Of a stretch of DNA of 64,000 nucleotides, positions 9,894 through 23,375 are shown in pieces. Source of the stretch: Blastocatellia bacterium (GTDB lineage Bacteria; Acidobacteriota; Blastocatellia; UBA7656; JADIYM01); contig JADIYM010000015.1 in NCBI GenBank assembly GCA_016705245.1, positions 1 to 64,000 of the forward strand, in the 5' to 3' direction. A program made the translations under genes and the position numbers. Below the pieces are notes generated by a model that saw nothing but the letters and a program-made list of their open reading frames with translations, had not been told where the DNA came from and did no database searches. How positions within the stretch are numbered: the stretch's first letter is position 1; each line of letters starts with the position of its first letter.

Positions 9894-10739
9894 ATGAGCG
9901 TAATGGACCTCACGTCGATGCTCTTCGTGCCGGCGGCCAGCGCGAAGATGATAGGAAAGGCGCGCAGCCTCGATGCCCCCGCCGTTATCCTCGACCTCGA
10001 GGATGGTGTCGGCATCGGCGAGAAGGTCTCGGCACGCGAGGGGCTCGCGACCAACATCGGCGAATCGTGGCCAGGGCGTCCGCTTCTCTTCGTTCGCGTG
10101 AATAGCCCCGGCACCGAGCATTTCGAGGCGGATCTTGCGGCCGTCGCCCGACTGCCGCTTGCCGGCATCTGCATTCCGAAGTGCGATACGGCAGCCGACG
10201 TGGTCCATGCCGAGCGATTGCTGCTCTATGCCGGAGCGTCGGCTGACTTTCACCTCTGTCCGTTCATCGAGAGTGCGCGGGGCATCGTCCACGCGGCGGC
10301 GATCGCGTCCGCAACGCCCCGTGTTGTTGCGGTCGCGCTCGGCAGCGAAGACCTCGCCGCTGACATGGGAATTCGCCGAACGAAGGGCGGCGCCGAGCTC
10401 GCCTACTGGCGCGGGGTCGTCGCGACGGCGGCGCGCGCGGCCGGGGCGATTCCCATCGACGGAGTGTTCATCGATTTCTCGGATCCCGAAGGTCTCGAGG
10501 CCGACGCCGCGGTCGGGCGGTCGATGGGCTTTGGTGGCAAGCAGATCATTCATCCGTCGCAGGTCGGGCCGGTCGCGCGTGCCTACGCGCCAACAGATGA
10601 CGAGCTCGACCGTGCGAGGCGTATCGTCGCGGCATTCGACGAGGCCGAGCGCGAAGGCCGCGGCGTCGTGGTCGTCGACGGGCGGATGATCGATCGGCCG
10701 ATCGTGTTGCAGGCGAGACGGCTCCTCAGTTCTCTGTGA
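9894..10739 (+). CDS. CitE-like HpcH/HpaI aldolase/citrate lyase beta-subunit family protein
   Basis: A 281-residue TIM-barrel lyase. Visible family motifs are MLFVPAASAKMIGKA at the N-terminus, VILDLEDGVG (metal-binding Asp/Glu), the active-site region VALGSEDLAADMG and GGKQIIHPSQVGP. Members cleave or condense acyl-CoA esters of 2-hydroxy acids, such as malyl-CoA, citramalyl-CoA or citryl-ACP. A stand-alone copy without citD/citF argues for a CoA-ester lyase rather than citrate lyase. An AGGAGG lies seven bases before ATG 9894. Its relation to the crotonase genes further along is possible but not shown by distance. Confidence 0.85.
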   Translation: MSVMDLTSMLFVPAASAKMIGKARSLDAPAVILDLEDGVGIGEKVSAREGLATNIGESWPGRPLLFVRVNSPGTEHFEADLAAVARLPLAGICIPKCDTAADVVHAERLLLYAGASADFHLCPFIESARGIVHAAAIASATPRVVAVALGSEDLAADMGIRRTKGGAELAYWRGVVATAARAAGAIPIDGVFIDFSDPEGLEADAAVGRSMGFGGKQIIHPSQVGPVARAYAPTDDELDRARRIVAAFDEAEREGRGVVVVDGRMIDRPIVLQARRLLSSL

Positions 10740-10822
10740 CTCCGTGCCTCCGTGACTCTGTGTGCGAAGCTCTGCACAGACGCTTCGCACACAGAGACAC
10801 TGAGACACAGAGCCACAGAGGC
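10731..10822. repeat. Intergenic inverted repeat, family B (CACAGAGGCAC type)
   Basis: Arms of CTCTGTG/CTCCGTG-like units surround the core hairpin CTGTGTGCGAAGC...GCTTCGCACACAG. It begins in the last codons of the CitE-like gene and ends ~24 bases before the phosphodiesterase start. Other copies are at 19796-19902, 32461-32547 and 57889-57972. Confidence 0.85.
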
Positions 10823-10845
10823 TCCTGTGTTAGCATTCGCCGCTT

Positions 10846-12462
10846 ATGTCGAAGCAACGGACGCTCGTGATCGGTCTCGACGGCGGCACCTTCAAGGTCA
10901 TAGACCGCCTGATCGCCGAGGGCCGCATGCCGACGCTCGAGCGACTCACCCGCGAAGGCGTCCGCGGCTCGCTCGAGTCGACAATCATCACGAACAGCTT
11001 CCCGGCCTGGACGACCTGCACGACCGGCGTGAACCCCGGCAAACACGGCATCTTCTACGCCCTGCTGCGCGACCGCACACGCTACGGCATGAAGCTGATG
11101 AACTCGTCGGACGTGAAGGCGCGCCGCCTCTGGGACCTCCTCAACGACGCCGGGCTCACCGCCGGCATCGTCAACGTGCCGGGGACGTATCCCCCGCAGC
11201 CGCTCGACGGATATCTCATAACCGACATGCTGACGCCGAGCCTCGAGAGCCGGTTGACTGAGCCCGAGTCGCTCAAGGCCGAGATGCTCGACGAGATCGG
11301 CGACTACATCATCGACGTGCCGATCGGACGTGGCGACAATGACTACGTCCGCGACCGACTGTTTCGCTCGATCGAGCTGCGCGAAGAGCTGACGCTCTGG
11401 CTGCTCGATCGTCACCCGTCCGACTTCTTCATGTGCATCTTCACGGAGCTGGATCGCTGCCAGCACCGGTTCTGGAACGACTCGGATCCCGAGCACCCGC
11501 TTTTCGAACAGGGCAATCCGTACCAGGGCGTCGTCGACGACGTATACGCGCGATGCGACCAGGCCGTCGGACGGATCCTCGAGCACGTCGGCGACGACGT
11601 CCGCGTTTTCATCGTGTCGGACCACGGTTTCGCGGGGTACCGCAAGAACGTCCTCATCAACCACTGGTTGATAGATCAGGGACTGCTCGTGCTACGCGAC
11701 GCGCCGGCCGGGCCGACGCTCGTCGAGCGGGTGACCGGCAGACTAAAGCGGATGTTCGCGCCGCCCGCACCTCCGAAGGACGGCGCCAGCTACGTTTCGA
11801 AGTGGACGAACGTGACGAACTCAGAAAACGACTATCTCGAGCGCGTCGACTGGTCGAAGACAAAGGTCTACTTCGCGCAGCACGGCGGATTGCGGGTGAA
11901 CCTCGCCGGACGCGAGCCTCACGGCATCGTCGACGAAGCGGGTTACGCCGACGTCGTTGCGCACATCCGCCGCGAGATCGTGAAGCTGCGGTTCCCCGAC
12001 ACGGGCGAGCAGATCTTCGAGACGGTCGTGACGAAGGAGGACGCGTTCTCCGGCCCGTTCCTCGAGGACGCGCCGGACATCCTCGTCGACGGCGCGCGGC
12101 GCACGCGGCTGCGGATGTCGCTGATGCCGGGGCAGGGACTGTTCGTCGACGCGGTGCACGCGGGTCACGACGAGCTGGGGATCTTTTTCGCGACGGGACC
12201 CGGCATAAAGCGCGGTATCGAAATCGAGGGAGCGAAATTGCAGGACGTGACGCCAACGGTCCTCTATCAGTTCGGCCTGCCGTTGACCGAGGACATGGAC
12301 GGAAGTGTGCTCGAGGAAGTCTTCACCGACGAGTTCCGCAGTGGCCGAACGATCGACCGGCGCGGGACCAGCGTGCTCGCCGACCATTCCGAAAGCGTCT
12401 ACGCCGAGGACGAGCGCGAAGAGCTCGAAGGCCGGTTGCGCGATCTCGGTTACATCAACTGA
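10846..12462 (+). CDS. Type I phosphodiesterase / nucleotide pyrophosphatase family protein
   Basis: 538 residues of the alkaline-phosphatase superfamily. Metal ligands are visible in order: IGLDGGTF (Asp), the Thr nucleophile in FPAWTTCTTG, ELDRCQHRFW (Asp and His), VSDHGF (Asp-His) and a final His in HAGHDELG. There is no signal peptide or membrane helix, so it is probably cytoplasmic. The substrate (phosphodiester, nucleotide or phospholipid head group) is unknown. The start MSKQRTLVIG directly follows a family B repeat. The downstream gene is co-directional with a ~47-base gap. Confidence 0.85.
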   Translation: MSKQRTLVIGLDGGTFKVIDRLIAEGRMPTLERLTREGVRGSLESTIITNSFPAWTTCTTGVNPGKHGIFYALLRDRTRYGMKLMNSSDVKARRLWDLLNDAGLTAGIVNVPGTYPPQPLDGYLITDMLTPSLESRLTEPESLKAEMLDEIGDYIIDVPIGRGDNDYVRDRLFRSIELREELTLWLLDRHPSDFFMCIFTELDRCQHRFWNDSDPEHPLFEQGNPYQGVVDDVYARCDQAVGRILEHVGDDVRVFIVSDHGFAGYRKNVLINHWLIDQGLLVLRDAPAGPTLVERVTGRLKRMFAPPAPPKDGASYVSKWTNVTNSENDYLERVDWSKTKVYFAQHGGLRVNLAGREPHGIVDEAGYADVVAHIRREIVKLRFPDTGEQIFETVVTKEDAFSGPFLEDAPDILVDGARRTRLRMSLMPGQGLFVDAVHAGHDELGIFFATGPGIKRGIEIEGAKLQDVTPTVLYQFGLPLTEDMDGSVLEEVFTDEFRSGRTIDRRGTSVLADHSESVYAEDEREELEGRLRDLGYIN

Positions 12463-12509
12463 AAGAGTCTTCTCGACTTCGCACGCGTCGAGTCCTACAC
12501 TGCCAGCGT

Positions 12510-13354
12510 ATGCAGGAGCTCGAGACTCCGGAGTCCGCGACGACCCCGCTGAATCCGGACCCAAAGAAGAACGACGATCCATCAGCAGCGCCGAGTTCGG
12601 TACGGCGATGGCGCACTTCTATCGGGGCGAGATCTCGCGGGCGAACATCTGGCGCCAGCGCCTGGATGCGACTTTCAATTGGGCGGTCCTGACGACCGGC
12701 ACGACGCTCAGCTTCGCGTTCGGCACCGAGTCGAGCCCGCACGTCGTCATCCTCATCAACTCGATGCTCATCATCGTGTTCCTCTTCATCGAGGCACGGC
12801 GGTATCGCTATTACGAAGTCTGGTCGAGCCGGGTGCGCGTGCTTGAAACCGACTACCTCGCACCGATCCTCTCCCCGAAAGTCCGCGCCGTTGTCCCGCG
12901 CGACGTATGGGCCGAGCACCTGGCCGAGGACCTCATGCGACCGCACTTCACCGTCGGTCTATGGGAGTCGGTTGGCCGGCGGCTTCGGCGGAACTACATG
13001 TGGGTGTTCATGCTGCTCACGATGGCGTGGGCGGTGAAGGTCGCGATCCACCCGACGCCTGTGCGCAATTTCGGGGAATTCATGAATCGCGCGGCGATCG
13101 GGGCGCTGTCGGGACCGATCGTGATCGCCATCGTCACGATCTACATGGCGCTGCTCTGGATGATCAGCTTCAGCACGATGGCTCGCCAGCGGGCTTCGTC
13201 GGAGGTGTCGACTGGCGGGCTCGAGCGGTCTATGCCACCGCCGCGCGAAGGGAAGCGGAAGAAGCGACGCGATGACCCTGATATGACGGCGACGTTCGAG
13301 CCGGTCGTACGGCGGGCAACGGCGACGCTCAAGCCGCGGAACCCGAAGGACTGA
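12510..13354 (+). CDS. DUF2270-type integral membrane protein (frameshifted near 12580)
   Basis: The conserved part contains EFGTAMAHFYRGEISRAN, WRQRLDATFNWAV and two pairs of membrane helices, as in the predicted DUF2270 membrane family of unknown function. The upstream ATG 12510 opens MQELETPESATTPLNPDPKK in a different frame. The two join in the sequence GATCCATCAGCAGCG if one base is missing, giving a ~281-residue product. If that frameshift is real, translation could start at ATG 12608 instead. The last 26 bases overlap the convergent thiO gene. Confidence 0.7.
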
Positions 13355-14450
13355 ACCGACGCGGATCGAGCAGCTCGGCTGCGGCGTGCGGTGCGTCGCC
13401 GCGAACGAGTCCGGCAACGATCTTCGCCGTGACGGGCGCGAGCAGGATGCCGTTGCGGAAGTGCCCGGTCGCCGCGATCAGGTTCTCGCCGAGTTGGCCG
13501 ACCGCGGGCAGGTCATCGGGCGTGGCGGGTCGCAGGCCGGCCCAGGCCTCGCCGCCGAAGGCGCCGCCAAGGGAAGGCACGACCTCGCGCCCGGCCTCGA
13601 GCAGGTTTCCGACGGCGCTTGCGACGACCGACTTGTCGAAGCCGACGCGTTCCATCGTTCCGCCGACGAGCACGCGTCCGTCGATGCGCGCGACGACGTA
13701 GCAGCGTTCGCTGCGCAGAACTCGCCGGCAAGGCGGCGAGACGAGCTCGAGCATGAGCATCTGGCCCTTTACCGGCTCGACGGGCACGGAGAATCCGCCG
13801 ATGAGCGACGACCAGCTGCCGGCGGCAACGACGACGCATTCGGCGTCGATGGGGCCGGCCGTGGTGTCGACGCCGACAATCCGGTCGTTTGCGTCGCGCA
13901 GGAGCGAGCGGACGGGCGTGTGTTCGACAATCTTGACGCCCCTGGCATAACACGACAGCGCGGCGGCTTCGACGAGTTTGCGGTTGTCGACCTGGTGGTC
14001 GCCCGGGACCGAAAGCGCCGCGGTGACGAGCGGCGAGAGTGCCGGCTCTTCGCGCCGGGCGATTTCGACCGGGATCATCTCGCTGTGCAGGCCGAGCGAG
14101 GCGTGGAGCGCCGCTCGCGCGCGGAGGGCTGCGGCTTCTGTATCGTCGAATGCGACGAGGTATGTGCCGTCGTCGCGATACCAGACGTCGGTGCCGACTT
14201 CGGCGAAGAGCTCGTCGGCGAGCGTGGCGTGGAGATTCCGGCTCTCGATGCAGAGGTCGAGGAACGGGCCCGGCTCGACGGCCTCGGCGAGGGGAGCGAG
14301 CATGCCGGCGGCGTCGTGCGAGGCTTCGCGGCCTACCTTGGCGCGTTCGACGAGGGTGACGCGGTGGCCGTCGTGCGCGAGCTCGCGCGCGACGAGGCAG
14401 CCGATGAGGCCGCCGCCCACCACAACCACGTCTGTGTGTCTCGTCGTCAT
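13329..14450 (-). CDS. thiO: Glycine oxidase ThiO (FAD-dependent)
   Basis: A 373-residue protein of the DAO family. It has the N-terminal Rossmann motif VVVVGGGLIGCLVARELA, an SHDAAGMLAPLAE block typical of ThiO, a GQMLML strand and the C-terminal GHFRNGILLAPVTA motif that contacts FAD and substrate. ThiO oxidises glycine to the iminoacetate needed for thiazole formation in thiamin synthesis, which fits with thiC in the same window though not adjacent. Start MTTRHTDVVVVGG at 14450; the frame upstream is repeat sequence. No thiS/thiG follow. Confidence 0.9.
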   Translation of the reverse strand: MTTRHTDVVVVGGGLIGCLVARELAHDGHRVTLVERAKVGREASHDAAGMLAPLAEAVEPGPFLDLCIESRNLHATLADELFAEVGTDVWYRDDGTYLVAFDDTEAAALRARAALHASLGLHSEMIPVEIARREEPALSPLVTAALSVPGDHQVDNRKLVEAAALSCYARGVKIVEHTPVRSLLRDANDRIVGVDTTAGPIDAECVVVAAGSWSSLIGGFSVPVEPVKGQMLMLELVSPPCRRVLRSERCYVVARIDGRVLVGGTMERVGFDKSVVASAVGNLLEAGREVVPSLGGAFGGEAWAGLRPATPDDLPAVGQLGENLIAATGHFRNGILLAPVTAKIVAGLVRGDAPHAAAELLDPRRFSPSGSAA

Positions 14451-14506
14451 ACTTGAGAACGGCGGACTATACCGGACGGTCGGCGGGTGAACCAGACGCA
14501 CTGCCT

Positions 14507-14626
14507 CTTGCGCGAAGCGTTGGAGTGCGGCGCGCAGCGCCGCTTTGGATTGTCTTCGAAGTAGCGGACGTCCGGGGAAATCCAAAGCGGCGCTACGCGC
14601 CGCACTCCAAGGCGCTTCGCGCAAGA
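14507..14626. repeat. Large near-perfect inverted repeat, family F
   Basis: Arms of about 44 bases (14507-14550 and 14580-14626) begin CTTGCGCGAAGCG and contain GGAGTGCGGCGCG and CCGCTTTGGAT, inverted with few mismatches. The loop is ~30 bases. It lies in the divergent gap between thiO and the next gene. Its sequence is unrelated to families A-D. Confidence 0.9.
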
Positions 14627-14708
14627 GTGCAGTCCGCTGTCCGACATTTGACACGCCGCACGCACTGCGCGACATTTCGAGCGGCGCGGGAGGCGCCGAT
14701 ACGCCAGC

Positions 14709-15275
14709 ATGCTCTACTTCCTGTTCGCCGTCCTGCTCGTGATCTGCGGCTGGCTCGCCTCGGTGGTCGTCAGCCAGCGTCAACGCCTCGACGCGGCCGA
14801 AGAGTCAGCCCAGGTCGAGCGCGCCATCGTCCGCGCGGCCGTCCAGCGCGGGGGCCGTATCACGGCGCTCGACGTCCGTCAGGCGGGCGACGCGGGAATC
14901 GCCGAGATCGAGAAGCAGCTCCGGCGATTGCAGGCATCGGGCTACTGCGAAAGCGACCTCACCCCGGACGGGCAGACGATCTACATTTTCCCGGCGTTCG
15001 ACGATGCGCCGATCCGCGCGCGCCGGCTCGAGAAGCAGGTGCTACAACTCGCGAAGACCACGGGCGGACTCGTTCGGTTGAGCACGATCGCGACCGAGAC
15101 GGAACTGACCTACGTCGACGCCCGACAGATGGTGCACCACATGCACGAGGCGGGAATCTGCGAGCCGACAGACGATCCGGACGCGTTCCGGTTCTTCCGA
15201 ACGAGAATTACGGACGGGGGCGAGACCGAATCCGGCACGAGGGCAGCACCTCTCGTGCCGGAGCGGAATGGGTGA
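14709..15275 (+). CDS. Membrane-anchored hypothetical protein with winged-helix-like segments
   Basis: 188 residues, function not recognised. The first ~20 residues (LYFLFAVLLVICGWLASVVV) form one membrane helix. The remainder is soluble and contains two stretches (about residues 40-85 and 105-150) whose helix-helix-strand pattern resembles tandem winged helices: RAAVQRGGRITALDVRQAG and LVRLSTIATETELTYVDAR. This could be a membrane-tethered DNA- or protein-binding module, but no family is assigned. Confidence 0.65.
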   Translation: MLYFLFAVLLVICGWLASVVVSQRQRLDAAEESAQVERAIVRAAVQRGGRITALDVRQAGDAGIAEIEKQLRRLQASGYCESDLTPDGQTIYIFPAFDDAPIRARRLEKQVLQLAKTTGGLVRLSTIATETELTYVDARQMVHHMHEAGICEPTDDPDAFRFFRTRITDGGETESGTRAAPLVPERNG

Positions 15276-15329
15276 CTTGAGTCACTCTTGCCCGATGGTT
15301 CGCGAGCGACCACAGTCTTGATGTTGTAC

Positions 15330-15617
15330 TCAGAACCCTCCGCTATTCTGCCCGTTTCTGGCTGGATCGGTCTGCGACGCATCCATCGCCAGAATGTCGG
15401 TCGTGAAGTTGGCATCGAGTCCGACCGTGGCGGTATTGCTACCGTTCTGGCCCGTAAGCGTCCCGGTCTTGTTGCCAGGCTTGAGAACAACGATGTTCAT
15501 CGCCTTGCCGCTGAGTGTTCCTGTGACGGTCAGCTCCTGCTTGGCCGCGTTGTAGCTCCACGTGACGATAATGGTTCCGAAGAAACCCTGACTTCCTGTC
15601 GAATCGCTGGTTGCCAT
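15330..15617 (-). CDS. Small hypothetical Thr/Gly/Asn-rich beta protein
   Basis: 95 residues, not recognised. It has no signal peptide or membrane helix. The sequence alternates hydrophobic and Thr/Ser residues (TIIVTWSYNAAKQELTVTGT, MNIVVLKPGNKTGTLTG), suggesting a small beta-sandwich. The composition is rather unlike the Arg/Ala-rich neighbours. The gene is divergent from the hybrid kinase with a ~135-base gap. Confidence 0.5.
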   Translation of the reverse strand: MATSDSTGSQGFFGTIIVTWSYNAAKQELTVTGTLSGKAMNIVVLKPGNKTGTLTGQNGSNTATVGLDANFTTDILAMDASQTDPARNGQNSGGF

Positions 15618-15753
15618 TGAGGGATGCCTCCAAATCTGGGGTGAATAGGGCCAGAACTACGGCCAAGTGTCGTATCGGCACTATCCTGAAATCCTGAAGT
15701 CCGAAAATCGTCGTTGTTGCTCTGCCCGGTTCAGGATGGTATGAAACGCTGAA

Positions 15754-19783
<4,030 letters not shown>

Positions 19784-19795
19784 AGGGCGAGTCCT

Positions 19796-19902
19796 TACTC
19801 TGTGCCTCCGTGTCTCGGTGCCTCTGTGTGCGAAGCTCTCAGACGCTACGCACACAGAGGCACGGAGGCACGGAGGCACGGAGGCACGGAGACACAGAGC
19901 GC
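19796..19902. repeat. Intergenic inverted repeat, family B
   Basis: CTCTGTGTGCGAAGCTCTCAGACGCTACGCACACAGAG forms the core hairpin. The right arm carries four direct GGCACGGA units (about 19859-19888), more than the left arm, suggesting slippage expansion. It separates the kinase from the FHA-ABC gene. Confidence 0.85.
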
Positions 19903-19944
19903 CCTTGAGAATGTAGCCCGAGCCTCCTACAGTCCGCTATCGAC

Positions 19945-22754
19945 ATGCCCCTCACCTGTCCGTCGTGCAGCACCGTCAATCCCGACGCAGCCGTTTACTG
20001 CGGCTCGTGCTCCCAGAAGCTCGTCGCCGGCGAGACCTGGGTCACCGGCTCGCAGCCGATCTCCGTCCGGACCTGGCTCATCGGCAGCAGCGCGGACTGT
20101 GACGTCGTCATCCCGCGGCCGACCGTCTCGCGCCGCCACTGCCGGCTCGTCCGCACGGATGGCCGCTACTCCCTCGAAGACCTCGACTCGCGCAATGGCA
20201 CGTTCGTCAACGGCACGGCGATCCGCGGCGCTACGGCTGTTTCACACACCGACAAGATCACCGTTGGCCAGACCGAGCCGTTTCCCTGGGGCGCCATCCT
20301 CGAGCCCGACCCCGCCGCCGACATTCCGCCGACCACCGCCGGTCGCCGAAGTGTCGGAGCCATGGACGTCCAGCCCGAACGCCCCCTGACCCTCGACGCG
20401 GAACTCGTCGCCGCCGGCGCCCTGCGCGTGCTCACGATCGGCCGCGCCACCGGCAACGACATCGTGCTCGACTACCCGATGGTCTCGACGCGGCACGCCA
20501 GGGTCGTGATCCGCAAAGACGGCGCGGTCATCGAGGACCTCGGATCGACGAACGGCACCGCGGTCGGGACTCGCGAGAACCGCATCAAGTCCGCACCCAT
20601 TGGCAAGGACGACGCCGTGTTCTTCGGATCGTTCCGCATCGCAGCGTCGCGACTGCTGTCGGGTCCGGTCGAGCTGGGAGCGGGCTCTGGAACGCTGCTG
20701 CCGTTCCGCGGGGCGGAGATCGTCTTCGGCCGCGACCCGTCCGCCGGCGAAGTGCTCGACACACCGATGGTCTCGTGGCGCCACGCGCGCATGCTGCGCG
20801 CCCCCGAAGGCGCGACGATCGAGGACCTCGGATCGACGAACGGTACCTACGTCAACGGGCAACGCATTTCCGGCGTGACGGCGATCAAGGCGGGCGACGT
20901 CATTTCGATCGGCAGCTTTGCGTTCAAGGTGCGGCCGACGGTGGACTGGATCGTCGTGATTTCCGCGGCGATGTCTCGATCGAGGTGCGCGGACTCGACC
21001 TCGCCGTCCGCGGCAAGCCGCTGCTCCAGGACGTCTCGCTGACGATTTATCCGTCCGAGTTCGTCGGGCTAATGGGCCCGAGCGGCGCTGGCAAGACGAC
21101 GCTCATGAACGCGATGAACGGCTACACGCCGCCGTCGTGCGGCGCGGTCGTGCTCAACGGCATCGACCTTTACGCGAACTACGGCCAGTTCTGCGGACAC
21201 CTCGGCTACGTGCCGCAGAACGACATCATGCACGGCGACCTGACGGTCAGGCAGGCGCTGACCTACACCGCGCGCCTGCGTCTGCCTGGCGATTTCTCGC
21301 GCGCCGACATTCGGGAGCGCGTGCGCTCGGTGCTCGCGGAGCTCGGCCTCGAAGCCGTCGAAAACGTGCTCATCGGATCGGCCGAGAAGAAGGGCATCAG
21401 CGGCGGGCAGCGCAAGCGCGTGAACCTCGCGATGGAGCTGCTGACGGACCCGTCGGTGCTGTTTCTCGATGAACCGACGTCGGGGTTGTCGTCCGAAGAC
21501 ACGCTGATGGTCATGCGGCTGCTTAGAAAGCTCGCCGATGCGGGCAAGACCATCCTGCTGACGATCCACCAACCGAGCCTCGAGGCGTTCCGGTTGATGG
21601 ACGACGTCGTCATCGTTTCGAAAGACCGCGGTTCGTCGGCGCCGGGAAGGCTCGCGTATTTCGGCCCGGCGTATCCGGACTCGGTGAACTTCTTCAATCC
21701 AGACGGCGTGCCGGGGCTGAAAACCGGGGCCGAGCCGCTGCCCGACGAGGTCCTGCGAGGGCTCTCGACCCGGCCGACGGACGAATGGGCGGCGCGGTTC
21801 AACGGATCGAAGTACCGTCGCGAGTTCGTCGACGAGCGGGCGGGCCGTTCGCCGACGGGCCGCGCCGTGGCGGTGGCGCCGAAGATCCCGCGCAAGTTCG
21901 GCATCCGGCAGTGGGGCACGCTCGTTCGGCGTGCGCTGTCGATCAAGCGGCGAGACACCTGGAACACCGCGATCCTGCTCGCCCAGGCGCCGATCATCGC
22001 GCTGATGATCGTCTTCGTGTTCGGAGACAAAGTTGCGGAGGGAATTGCGACCGACACATCGCCGACGGACTGGATGTCGTTCTCGGGTGCGACGGCGACG
22101 AGCGTGTTCCTGATGGCCATCTCGGCGATCTGGTTCGGATGTTCGAATGCCGCGCGGGAAATCGTCGGAGAGTGGGCGATCTACCATCGCGAACGGATGG
22201 TGAATCTGAAGATACCGTCGTACGTGGCGTCGAAGCTCACCGTGCTAGGAGGGCTCTGTTTCATTCAGTGCCTCGTGTTGCTCGGAATCGTGTGGGCGGG
22301 ATGTGATTTGAAGGGCTCGTTCGGGTGGATGCTCGGGGTGCTGGTGCTGTCGTCGCTGGCGGGGTTGGGGCTGGGGCTGACGGTATCGGCGCTGGCGAGG
22401 ACGTCGGAGGTGGCGATCGCGTTGATTCCGCTGATCCTGATTCCGATGGTGATTGCCGGCGGGATGATGAAGCCGGTACACGAGATGAACACGCCGATGC
22501 AGGTGTTCTCCGGCGCGATGGCGTCGAGGTGGGCGTTCGAGGGGATGTTGCTGCTCGAGTCTGAGGCGAGGCCGGAGTGGGCGCCGGCGGTGCCGCCGGG
22601 GGTGGCGGCCGTTCGGGAGGATCTGGCGGAGCGGTACTTCCCGAAGGACGACGAGCGGCTGGGGGTGGAGCCCGCGGCGGGGGTGCTGGGCGGGATGATC
22701 GCGATGCTGATCCTGGCGATTGGAGTGATCCTGAGGTGGAGGGACGTGCACTAA
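19945..22754 (+). CDS. ABCG-type ABC transporter with N-terminal zinc ribbon and three FHA domains (frameshift near 20930)
   Basis: About 936 residues. A zinc ribbon (CPSC at 5-8, CGSC at 19-22) is followed by three FHA domains, each with its SxxH and NG motifs (VSRRHCRL/SRNGTFVNG; VSTRHARV/STNGTAVG; VSWRHARM/STNGTYVNG). Next comes an ATPase with GPSGAGKTT, ISGGQRKRV and FLDEPTSGLSS, then six membrane helices of the ABC-2/ABCG type. FHA domains bind phosphothreonine, so the transporter is probably controlled by a Ser/Thr kinase, as proposed for mycobacterial Rv1747. The two halves are in different frames: adding one base in AAGGTGCGGCCG restores the linker TADGGLDRRDFRGDVSIEV. The cargo is unknown. 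Confidence 0.85.
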
Positions 22755-22765
22755 CAGCGGTTCTG

Positions 22766-22836
22766 GCTTTGCGCCTTTGCGGGAGTTCTTCCCACGTTGT
22801 GGAAGAAATCGCGCAAAGGCGCAAAGGCGCAAAGCA
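22766..22836. repeat. Intergenic inverted repeat, family A
   Basis: TTTGCGCCTTTGCGGGAGTT opposes GCGCAAAGGCGCAAAGGCGC, with a ~25-base loop. It starts 12 bases after the transporter stop, in a convergent gap. Confidence 0.85.
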
Positions 22837-22945
22837 AGAAGGGTGCCCAGCACTCGATTCGGAGCCGGGCCGGCGCATTTCGCCTTCCGGCGAGCTGCGC
22901 AGGCCCGGGTCCCATGCACGCTCCGCTGAAGCGTGCTCCCCTGCC

Positions 22946-23140
22946 CTAAGGCTGATCAGTCTCGAGTTCGTCCTGGACCGTCGTCGTCGACGTCAGCGAG
23001 CAAGGCGCGTGTTCACAGCCGCAGACGACCTCAAACGTGTCGTCAAGCGATGCGCAATGTTCGCTGCAGTGGCGCTCGCCAGGCGGAGCCTGGCAGCGGC
23101 AGCCCGAATGTGAGCATTTGAAACTGAGCTCAGTGTTCAT
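22946..23140 (-). CDS. Metallothionein-like cysteine/histidine-rich small protein
   Basis: 64 residues. Eight cysteines (9, 14, 16, 25, 29, 40, 42, 47) and four histidines lie in the first 47 residues: KCSHSGCRCQ, HCSEHCAS and VCGCEHAPC. This is the CxHxxCxC...CSxxCA...CGCxHxxC layout of bacterial (SmtA-type) metallothioneins, which bind Zn, Cd or Cu in the cytoplasm. The acidic, Thr-rich tail has no cysteines. ATG 23140 is supported by AGGGAGGT six bases upstream. An open frame continues upstream through a repeat and is not coding. No metal-sensing regulator adjoins it. Confidence 0.75.
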   Translation of the reverse strand: MNTELSFKCSHSGCRCQAPPGERHCSEHCASLDDTFEVVCGCEHAPCSLTSTTTVQDELETDQP

Positions 23141-23296
23141 GTCCGACCTCCCTGCACCGACAAGGAAATAGTCAATCGGCGTGCCACAAGAGATGCGCCG
23201 CAATTGCAGGTGTAGAGCGGTTGAAGGCGACTGGAAGCAATACACAAGGCGTCTCGAATGCACGAATGTCGAGCACCCGATCGCGGCATCAGTGTT

Positions 23297-23373
23297 GCGG
23301 CTTTGCGCCTTTGCGCCTTTGCGTGAGCTTCTTGTTCGTGGGGAAGAACTCGCGCAAAGGCGCAAAGGCGCAG
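23297..23373. repeat. Intergenic inverted repeat, family A
   Basis: CTTTGCGCCTTTGCGCCTTTG opposes CGCGCAAAGGCGCAAAGGCG, with the loop CTTCTTGTTCGTGGGGAAGAA. Its right end lies two bases before the stop codon of the leftward carotenoid-hydratase-like gene. Confidence 0.85.
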
Positions 23374-23375
23374 AG

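Noticed and set aside
19859..19888. Tandem GGCACGGA units that might suggest a CRISPR or VNTR array
   Set aside because: Units are eight bases without spacers and lie inside the right arm of a family B inverted repeat; this is simple slippage.
22946..23365. A longer version of the metallothionein-like protein
   Set aside because: The upstream 75 codons run through a family A repeat, and a good ribosome binding site precedes ATG 23140.
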